Shown piece by piece: positions 1 to 5,761 of a stretch of DNA of 5,761 nucleotides (position 1 is its first letter; the number at the start of each line of letters is the position of its first letter). The notes under the pieces are model-generated. The model worked only from the letters and a program-made list of their open reading frames with translations, searched no databases and was not told where the DNA came from. Location: positions 1-5,761 of the forward strand of contig CAZSMU010000190.1 in the NCBI GenBank assembly GCA_964607915.1. Direction: 5' to 3'. Position numbers and translations under genes: made by a program. Origin of the DNA: JADJPL01 sp964607915. Its GTDB lineage: Bacteria; Bacteroidota; Bacteroidia; Chitinophagales; Saprospiraceae.

Positions 1-155
1 TGCGCCTTCTGCTGGGCCACCTCAACCCCGATGAAAGCGAAGAAAATGCCAAGGGTCACCTTAGCTCCTTCCTGAAAGGCGCATTCTATGGGCATGAATT
101 CCTCGTCGCTACCAAAGAGCGGGCCGACCTCTCCGGGCTCTGCTCCTTTGTCTGA
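1..155 (+). pseudogene. Truncated N-terminal fragment of a Type IIG restriction-modification protein
   Basis: The frame with codons starting at position 3 reads through the middle of the N-terminal nuclease domain of an Eco57I-like enzyme. It ends at an ADL tripeptide corresponding to the first catalytic aspartate (codon 126-128). Positions 1-131 align without gaps to 2444-2574 of the intact gene in this window, with eight differences at 56, 62, 65, 98, 101, 105, 110 and 125. Six are silent; the other two change Asp to Glu and Ile to Val. That pattern suggests the fragment came from a gene once under selection for protein function, not from very recent copying. After 131 the similarity ends abruptly, and seven unrelated codons lead to TGA at 153-155. 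The glutamate and lysine of the nuclease site and the whole methyltransferase are missing, so it cannot act as a restriction enzyme. Its start lies off the left edge. It could be the remnant of a second Type IIG gene, a partial duplication, or an assembly join. Confidence 0.85.
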
Positions 156-160
156 ACTGT

Positions 161-196
161 GATTCTTTTGATTCTTTTGATTTTTATGATTCCCAT
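161..196. repeat. Degenerate 9-bp tandem repeat (GATTCTTTT type)
   Basis: There are four consecutive 9-base units: GATTCTTTT, GATTCTTTT, GATTTTTAT and GATTCCCAT. The first two are identical and the last two have drifted. The array begins three bases after the GTCTGAACTGT motif at 150-160. From memory, similar motif-plus-GATT-repeat tracts occur between genes in Bacteroidota drafts, but I cannot verify this here. No function is evident. The array is too short for a protein-coding repeat and has no spacer structure, so it is not a CRISPR array. Confidence 0.6.
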
Positions 197-436
197 TTAC
201 CCGATTCATGGCAATCATACAAAGCACACAAAGCTCCGTTCAGACCTACCTGCTTCATCCTGTTCGACGCATCGGGCCGGGTAACGGGCAGCAGACAGAT
301 GGTGCGCAGATAGGAAGGATGAGTATGGAAACAAGTCTGATATTGAAACCTTAAAAAAGAACACATGAAAAGAACTATTCTCTGGAATTCAGGCATTCCG
401 GTTTTTCCATACGCTGTATCCGGGAGTAGGGACAGA

Positions 437-499
437 CTTGTTGCGCGGGGGATCATCGAGAGGGCAAAAAGGCCGCTTGACGATCCCCCGCGCAACAAG
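437..499. repeat. 63-bp near-perfect palindrome next to the OLD stop codon; possible terminator or 3' stabiliser
   Basis: The outer arms, 437-454 and 482-499, are perfect 18-base inverted copies. Pairing continues inward from 455-465 against 471-481 with mismatches at 455/481, 461/475 and 464/472 and a G-T pair at 458/478. The central loop is AAAAA (466-470). The hairpin ends one base before the complement of the OLD stop codon (501-503), so the OLD transcript would form it directly after translation ends, with a UUUUU loop. This position suits a terminator or an mRNA 3'-end protecting structure. However, no U-run follows the stem on the minus strand (next bases TCTGTCCCTA), so it is not a canonical intrinsic terminator. 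A dispersed hairpin-type repeat is the main alternative. Confidence 0.75.
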
Positions 500-500
500 C

Positions 501-2204
501 CTATTTCCCTTCACCTGTGTAATACTTATAGAACCCAGTTATCGTCTCAATCAACTCGTTTTCAATCAACTCTGGATTAACGTATTCTACCAATTGATAA
601 AATTTTGATTTATCCATAAAGCCTCTGGGTATTCCGGCCTCATCCAGAAACTGTTCGAATAGGGGGGATAGAAAATCATCACTTATTTTGCTTCTAATCC
701 AGAAAGAATTGGAAGGATCATGCAAGGCAATGGGAGGAATATTGCCATCCACTATCTCTCTAAATCTTTGTTGCCAAATAACTCCTGCATGTAACGAGGC
801 CCCAAAATTGTATAAGGTCTGTGGCAGGGGGAGATAATTCTCAATTTCATTTCTAACCCATTGTTTTATAAATAATCCCGGTTGATTATTAGCAATCTCC
901 CTTCTTAGGTTATCGAAAATGGCATACCCCTTAAGGTTTGGGATAAAATGCCTCAATGCATCAAAATGGCTTCTTACCCTGCTTACATCATTGCCGACCG
1001 GATAGGGGAAAACATATTCTTCAATGAATTGAAGGATATCAAGATATCCAAGTTTTTTACAAAAAGCTTTTAAAAAATCAAAATCTGTGGTGCCCTCGAA
1101 ATATAAAATAAAGGGGCGCTGCCTTGCTATCAGGAATTCTTCGTATCCAATATCCCTTAAAACGGACTTTACATATTTCTCTTGATTCACCTGTTCAAAC
1201 GCACCAAACATCCCGGAGAGAACCAAATCTTTTCCAAAGGCACGATTCATAACACTTTCAGAGTGACTGGCAACAATTAACTGACTATTGTTTCTCTTCG
1301 CCAGGTCGCTAATTTTATCGTAAATGTTTGACTGCCTGATTACTTCCAAATGAGCATCGGGTTCATCCAGGAGATTGACCGTATTAGGGAATGCAAGCAA
1401 ATAAGCAAATAGCAAAATCGCTTGTTTCGTACCGCTTCCCAGCGAAGACAAATCGACGTTTTTCTTTTGCCCTTCGTTGTAACTCATTTTAAGCAAGCCG
1501 GTTGCCGGAGTATATTTAGGCGGATTGAGTTGTACTCTGAACAAACCCTCTATTTCGGCTGTAAATTGATTCCAATGTGTTTTATCTTCCTTGTCGTAAA
1601 GTAGATAACAGACATTTCTCAGGACATCTGAGGTGTTCCCACTTCCAATGTATCTGAGAATGGAGCCGATTTCCAACTTATCCTCTGTTGGCTTTAACCC
1701 AGCTACAGACGGTAAAAAACCGATTTTTTCGTACAAAAGAATTTCTGGAAATTCATACAAATTGTTGTCTTGGTCCTGTGTGAGTCGTGTATAAATTAAA
1801 CTATCCCGGCCATAGTCAAATTCAAAGCCGGTAATCCATTTTTCGTTTTGCGTATATCCTTCTGCAATTATTTCTATTCTTATATTTTTAGCAGTCGGTT
1901 TGCCTTCTTCATTTGTAACCCCTTCTCGGACAATTAAATCTGTCCATAGCTCTTTAAAGTCACTTACCGGGATATTTAATAGCTCTTCAAGATTTATGGC
2001 AACGCCAGTTCTTTTTTGTGCTTTACTCTTTTTATTAACTCTTTCCGCACCCCAGGCACGAATAGCTATAGCAAATAAAGATATGGCTTGCAGTAAGGTG
2101 CTTTTTCCACCATTATTTGGGCCTATGATCACTACAGACTGACCTAAATCAATCGTTTGATCCTTTATTTGTCTGAAATTCTTTATTCGGATTTTCGTAA
2201 TCAT
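501..2204 (-). CDS. OLD-family ATP-dependent endonuclease (ABC ATPase plus TOPRIM), probable anti-phage protein
   Basis: This complete 567-residue protein has a length close to P2 Old and GajA, both under 600 residues. The N-terminal ATPase carries Walker A GPNNGGKST at 28-36 (Lys34), an ABC-type signature SLGSGTKQ at 254-261, Walker B VNLLDEPDAH at 276-285 (Asp280, Glu281) and switch histidine His314 in VASHSES. The C-terminal TOPRIM part has FEGTTDFDFL at 369-378 (Glu370, Asp374), then AIFDNL at 428-433, then the RNEIENYL segment (451-458) typical of OLD-like proteins. In the family, ATP-controlled dimers nick or degrade DNA and several members defend against phage. The second acidic residue of the TOPRIM DxD is replaced by Leu433, so nuclease activity may be altered. 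No helicase partner like GajB is visible within the window, so it appears solitary. Start: the ATG at 2202-2204 places MITKIRIKNF directly at the usual beta-strand start of the fold; there is no clear ribosome binding site. Its AT-rich composition contrasts with the neighbouring gene and suggests separate acquisition. Confidence 0.9.
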   Translation of the reverse strand: MITKIRIKNFRQIKDQTIDLGQSVVIIGPNNGGKSTLLQAISLFAIAIRAWGAERVNKKSKAQKRTGVAINLEELLNIPVSDFKELWTDLIVREGVTNEEGKPTAKNIRIEIIAEGYTQNEKWITGFEFDYGRDSLIYTRLTQDQDNNLYEFPEILLYEKIGFLPSVAGLKPTEDKLEIGSILRYIGSGNTSDVLRNVCYLLYDKEDKTHWNQFTAEIEGLFRVQLNPPKYTPATGLLKMSYNEGQKKNVDLSSLGSGTKQAILLFAYLLAFPNTVNLLDEPDAHLEVIRQSNIYDKISDLAKRNNSQLIVASHSESVMNRAFGKDLVLSGMFGAFEQVNQEKYVKSVLRDIGYEEFLIARQRPFILYFEGTTDFDFLKAFCKKLGYLDILQFIEEYVFPYPVGNDVSRVRSHFDALRHFIPNLKGYAIFDNLRREIANNQPGLFIKQWVRNEIENYLPLPQTLYNFGASLHAGVIWQQRFREIVDGNIPPIALHDPSNSFWIRSKISDDFLSPLFEQFLDEAGIPRGFMDKSKFYQLVEYVNPELIENELIETITGFYKYYTGEGK

Positions 2205-2346
2205 AACCTTGTACGTTTTAAACGCTCCATCCTTCTTGCAACAAGTCTAATAACTTTTACGGCCGCATTGCTGCCCGGGGTAAAGGGCAAAGATACCGTT
2301 TATCGCGTTTTTTCCCTATCTTGCCTTTCTATTACCTGCCTCGACT
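2205..2346. promoter_or_regulatory. Divergent promoter region between OLD and the Type IIG gene
   Basis: These 142 bases separate two genes transcribed away from each other, so promoters for both should lie here. Known Bacteroidota promoters use a -7 element TAnnTTTG. On the plus strand, TATCTTGC at 2317-2324, 22 bases before the Type IIG ATG, is a partial match. On the minus strand, TATCTTTG (2288-2295) matches fully, and TAGACTTG (2241-2248), nearer the OLD start, matches with one change. None has a clear upstream -33 partner, so exact promoters are uncertain. A 5-base dyad, TGCCC/GGGCA at 2272-2276 and 2285-2289 with an 8-base spacer, could be an operator or simply chance. Neither gene has a Shine-Dalgarno sequence. 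Confidence 0.4.
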
Positions 2347-5300
2347 ATGAAACTCTTGCTCCGCAATCTCCAGAAAGCCCTCAACCCCGCTTACCGCAAA
2401 CAAACGGTGAAACGCGAGGATATGGAGGCTTTCAAACGACACCTGCGCCTTCTGCTGGGCCACCTCAACCCCGATGAAAGCGAAGAAAATGCCAAGGGCC
2501 ACCTAAGTTCCTTCCTGAAAGGCGCATTCTATGGGCATGACTTTCTCATCGCCACCAAAGAGCGGGCAGACCTCGTAATCCACAATGGCCCCAAAGCCGA
2601 CAGCCCTGCCGCCGTACTCATCGAAACGAAACGCCCCCGCGCCCAGGGTCCCGCCGCACCGGATATGCTGCGCCCCGACAAACCAAACGTCAAAGCGCTC
2701 CACGAATTGATCCTCTACTTCCTGCGCGAACGGGTCGAAGCACTGAATACCGACTTGAAATACCTCGTCGCTACCGATATCCACGATTTCTTCCTCTTCG
2801 ATGCCGCCGACTTTGAACGCCTTTTTTTCAAAAACCGCAGCCTCGTCAAAGAGTACAAGGATTGGCGCGACGGGCGCAAAACGAGCCAGACTACCGATTT
2901 TTTTTATCTCCATATCGCTCAGCCCTTTGTCGAGCAACTGAGCGATGACCTGCCCTGTACGTATTTCGACCTCCGCGACTTCGCCCCCTTCGCGCAGAAC
3001 GATGACCCCGCCGACGACCACCGCCTCATCCCCTTGTTCAAAATATTTGCGCCCGCCCATCTGCTGCGCCTGCCCTTCTCCAACGATAGCAACAGCCTTA
3101 ACCGGGATTTTTACTACGAACTGCTCCACCTCATCGGACTGGAAGAACACAAGGAGGGCGGTAAAAAAGTAATCCGCCGCAAACCCGAAGCACAGCGCAA
3201 CGCAGGCTCCCTCCTCGAAAATACCATCCGGACCCTCCAAACAGAAGACCGCCTCGAGCGCCTCGCCCATCGGAACCGCTATGGCGAACATGCCGGGGAA
3301 CAGCTCTTCGGCGCCGCCCTGGAGCTCTGTATCACCTGGGTGAACCGCATCCTCTTCCTCAAATTGCTCGAAGCCCAGCTGCTCCAGTACCACGACGGAA
3401 ACCCGGCCCAGCGCTTCCTGCACCCCGCCCTGATCAGAGACTACGACGAACTCAATGAGCTCTTCTTCGAGGTGCTGGCCAAGTATAAAAACGAACGCCC
3501 CGACTTCGTGCGCAAACGATTCGAAGGGGTGCCTTACCTCAATAGCTCCTTGTTCGAAATATCGCCCCTGGAAAGCGAAAGCATACGCATCAACAGCCTG
3601 AAAGACCGCCTCGAACTGCCGCTCTTCCCGCGAACCGTCCTCAAAGACGACAAAGGCCGCCGACTGAGCGGCAACCTGCCCGTGCTGGAGTACTTCCTGG
3701 CTTTCCTCGAGGCCTATAACTTTAGCTCCGAAGGCAGCGAAAGTATCGCGGAAGACAACAAAACCCTGATCAGCGCCTCCGTACTGGGTCTGATCTTTGA
3801 AAAAATCAATGGCTATCAGGACGGTGCTTTCTTTACGCCCGGGTTTATCACGATGTATATGTGCAGGGAGTCGCTCCGCCGCGCCACCGTCCAGAAGTTC
3901 CGCGACAGCAGCTACTTCGCCGATTTCGACAGCGAGTCTTTCGGCGACCTCGGCAACTACCTGAGCCGCCGCTACAAAGCTGAAGACCTGGCCGCCGCTA
4001 ATGCCCTCATCAATAGCCTCCGGGTTTGCGATCCGGCCGTAGGCTCCGGCCACTTCCTGGTGTCGGCACTCAATGAACTGCTGGCCATCAAAAGCGAACT
4101 CGGCATCCTCTGCGACCGACAGGGAAAACCCCTGCCCGTACGGGTCGAAGTAGCCCACGACGAACTCATCGTGCAGTGGGCGCGCACCGACGAGCTGTTC
4201 GCCTATCGCCCCGGGGTACTGGAGAGCGGGATCGTGCAGGAAGCCCTCTTCCACGAAAAGCAAACCCTTATCGAAAACTGCCTCTTCGGCGTAGATGTCA
4301 ACCCCAACTCGGTTAAAATATGCCGCCTGCGCCTGTGGATCGAACTGCTGAAAAATGCCTACTACAAAAATCCCGGNNNNNNNNNNTGCCTAACATAGAT
4401 ATTAACATCAAACAGGGCAATAGCCTCGTGAGCCGCTTCGCCCTGGGCGAAGACTTACGGCCTGTCCTGAAACAGAACAAATGGAATATCTCCGATTATC
4501 GCCTCGCCGTGGCCGGATACCACAGCGCCCGCGAAAAGGTAGATAAACGGGGCCTGATGGAACAAATCGAACGCATCAAGGCCGACTTCCAGACGCATAT
4601 CTACCGGCAAGACCCCCGCTTCAAGCAACTCTCCAAACTCCGCGGCCAAAAGTTCCTCCTGGAAAATAAAGCGGAAATCGGCGACCTCTTCGAAAAAATC
4701 AAAGAGGAAGATGTCGCAGGCGATATTCGCCAAATAGAGGGGCAAATCGCTAAGGCTGAATCGGAATTGGAGGGTATCCGCTCCGCCACCGTGTACCGCC
4801 AGGCCTTCGAATGGCGCTTCGAATTCCCCGAAGTGCTGAATGAAGAGGGCGATTATACAGGCTTCGACGTGGTAGTGGGCAACCCGCCCTATATCCGGCA
4901 GGAGGAGTTTTCAGACCTGAAACCGTACTTGAAAGAACACTACCAGACCTTCGCTGGCACCGCCGACCTGCTGGTTTATTTCATCGAACGCAGTGAACAG
5001 CTCCTGCGGCCCGACGGGCAATTCAGTTTTATCGTCTCCAACAAGTTCATGCGGGCAGGCTTTGGCAAAAATCTGCGCGAGTGGCTGTCCCAGCGCCAAA
5101 TCCTCGAAATCATAGACTTCGGCGACCTGCCGGTATTCGAAGAGGCCACTACCTACCCCTGTATCCTGAGCTGGCAAAAAAGTACCCCCGGCAAAACGTT
5201 CCGCGCCGCCAACGTGCCGGAACTACATCCCCAGTCCTTCCCGGCCTACCTCTCCTCAATCGTCTTCGAAGCTCCCCAAAGTACCCTCCACCCGGAGGGC

Positions 5301-5761
5301 TGGACCCTGGCCGATACCGCCGCCCAGGAACTGCTGGATAAATTGAAACGCAGCGGCATACCCCTCGGCGAATATGTCAAGGGGAAAATTTACCGCGGTG
5401 TATTAACCGGTTTCAACGAAGCTTTTGTCATAGATGCCGCGACCAGGGAGCGCCTGCTCGCCGAGGACCCGCGCAGCGCCGAAGTGATCAAACCCTTCCT
5501 CGCCGGCCGGGACGTGAAGCGCTACCAGGCACCAAGAGGAGACCGGTTTTTGATTTTATTCCCGAAGGGCTGGACAATAGCGCATGCGGGAAGACTGGAG
5601 GAAACAGCCGCTTTCCAATTTCTGAAAAATAAGTATCCCGGTATTGCGCATCATCTCCAACCTTTTTCAGACCAGGCCCGCAAGCGATTCGACCAGGGGG
5701 ATTATTGGTGGGAACTACGCGCTTGCGACTACTACGAAGAATTTGAGAAGGAGAAGATAAT
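2347..5761 (+). CDS. Eco57I-like Type IIG restriction-modification enzyme, 3' end cut by window
   Basis: This is a single-chain enzyme with both endonuclease and N6-adenine methyltransferase activity. Residue numbers up to the gap count from the ATG at 2347, where the opening MKLLLRNLQKALNPAYRKQ looks like a natural family start. The N-terminal PD-(D/E)XK nuclease shows Asp75, then Glu93 and Lys95 in VLIETKRP. A helical connector follows. Methyltransferase motif X is GAFFTPGFIT (from residue 493) and the cofactor-binding motif I is DPAVGSGHF (from Asp562, 4030-4056). The frame then meets the N gap. It resumes with codons starting at 4389 as PNIDINIKQGNSL, crosses a charged helical insert, and reaches catalytic NPPY at 4881-4892. 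The TaqI-like specificity domain begins around KIYRGVLTGFNEAF (5385-5426) and includes YWWELRACDYYEEF (5703-5744). No stop occurs from 4389 to the edge. The TAG at 4396-4398 in the upstream frame is an artefact of gap length. At least 1,130 residues are present. The recognition site cannot be predicted. The gene is GC-rich, unlike OLD. Confidence 0.93.
2444..2574 (+). repeat. Intact-gene copy of the 131-bp direct repeat
   Basis: This stretch within the nuclease domain of the Type IIG gene matches 1-131 in the same orientation, offset by 2443 bases, at 123 of 131 positions. The longest identical run is 55 bases (2444-2498), with another of 32 bases (2509-2540). The match may continue leftward beyond the window edge, since 97 more coding bases precede this copy. 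Because both copies are in the same frame of the same protein, they are a plausible substrate for homologous recombination. Confidence 0.95.
4377..4386. other. Assembly gap (10 N) inside the Type IIG gene
   Basis: The ten N bases fall between NAYYKNPG and PNIDINIKQGNSL of the methyltransferase. Codons before the gap start at positions with remainder 1 modulo 3, those after it at remainder 0. An intact gene therefore needs a true gap length with remainder 2 modulo 3, not 10. The number ten is most likely a placeholder. Related proteins, as I recall them, have only a few residues here, commonly ending in a Leu-Pro-Asn-Ile sequence. That fits the partial NTG codon after the gap being leucine. 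Confidence 0.95.

Larger units (their letters stand above)
132..500. other. Non-coding junction region between the gene fragment and the OLD gene
   Basis: I see no convincing gene in these 369 bases. Short open frames exist on both strands, but they have no recognisable motif. The plus-strand one from 365 runs through the palindrome and into the 3' end of the OLD gene. The A-rich stretch before the ATG at 365 and its Lys/Arg-rich opening residues resemble a genuine Bacteroidota start, so the 5' end of a broken gene is possible but unproven. The region holds a 9-base tandem repeat at 161-196. An 8-base inverted pair, GTCTGAAC at 150-157 and GTTCAGAC at 238-245, surrounds that repeat. A large palindrome lies at 437-499. 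Confidence 0.6.

Noticed and set aside
161..196. Possible CRISPR-like repeats
   Set aside because: The units are contiguous 9-mers without spacers and there are only four of them.
184..498. A 104-codon minus-strand open frame across the junction region
   Set aside because: It runs through the palindrome and most of the 9-bp repeat tract, has no motif or credible start context, and its translation does not look like a conserved protein.
437..499. Canonical Rho-independent terminator for the OLD gene
   Set aside because: The stem is strong but no U-rich tract follows it on the minus strand, so it is listed as a palindrome with only possible terminator function.
365..580. A 71-codon plus-strand open frame with a plausible-looking start
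   Set aside because: The start context is attractive, but the frame crosses the palindrome and continues antisense into the OLD 3' end. At most the first residues could be a remnant of a broken gene.
2503..4263. A 586-codon open frame on the minus strand opposite the Type IIG gene
   Set aside because: It is antisense to a strongly supported gene with ordered catalytic motifs. Its low-complexity, Glu/Val/Phe-rich translation has no recognisable domain; such frames are common opposite GC-rich genes.
4396..4398. Genuine stop codon of a 683-residue truncated Type IIG protein
   Set aside because: It appears only because the ten-N placeholder shifts the frame; the true continuation in the other frame is open and matches the family.

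Overview
The window is a fragment of a restriction/defence region, most likely from a Bacteroidota bacterium. I infer this from the Type IIG protein, whose sequence style resembles homologues I associate with Saprospiria-like genomes. Other support is the lack of a Shine-Dalgarno sequence before either start codon and two TAnnTTTG-like elements in the divergent intergenic region. This placement is a judgement, not a database result. A run of ten N bases at 4377-4386 shows that the sequence is a scaffolded draft assembly.

Layout from left to right. Positions 1-155 hold the broken-off N-terminal part of a Type IIG restriction-modification gene. Positions 1-131 are 94% identical (123/131) to 2444-2574 inside the intact gene, and the fragment stops at 153-155. 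Positions 156-500 contain no convincing gene. They hold a short 9-base tandem repeat (161-196) and, against the end of the next gene, a 63-base near-perfect palindrome (437-499). Positions 501-2204 on the minus strand encode a complete 567-residue OLD-family protein, an ABC-type ATPase fused to a TOPRIM nuclease domain. Positions 2205-2346 form a divergent promoter region. From 2347 to the right edge, on the plus strand, runs one long Eco57I-like Type IIG gene. It carries an N-terminal PD-(D/E)XK nuclease, an N6-adenine methyltransferase core and a TaqI-like specificity domain. It is interrupted only by the assembly gap and is cut by the window end.

How the parts relate. The Type IIG enzyme would methylate and cut DNA as a single polypeptide. 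The OLD protein is a plausible second anti-phage nuclease, transcribed divergently. The OLD gene is clearly more AT-rich than the Type IIG gene, so the two appear to have different origins. The OLD gene sits between two same-orientation, in-frame copies of the Type IIG 5' region. Recombination between these copies would remove OLD and its intergenic regions and leave one continuous Type IIG reading frame. This is the most interesting structural hypothesis here, but it has to be separated from an assembly artefact.
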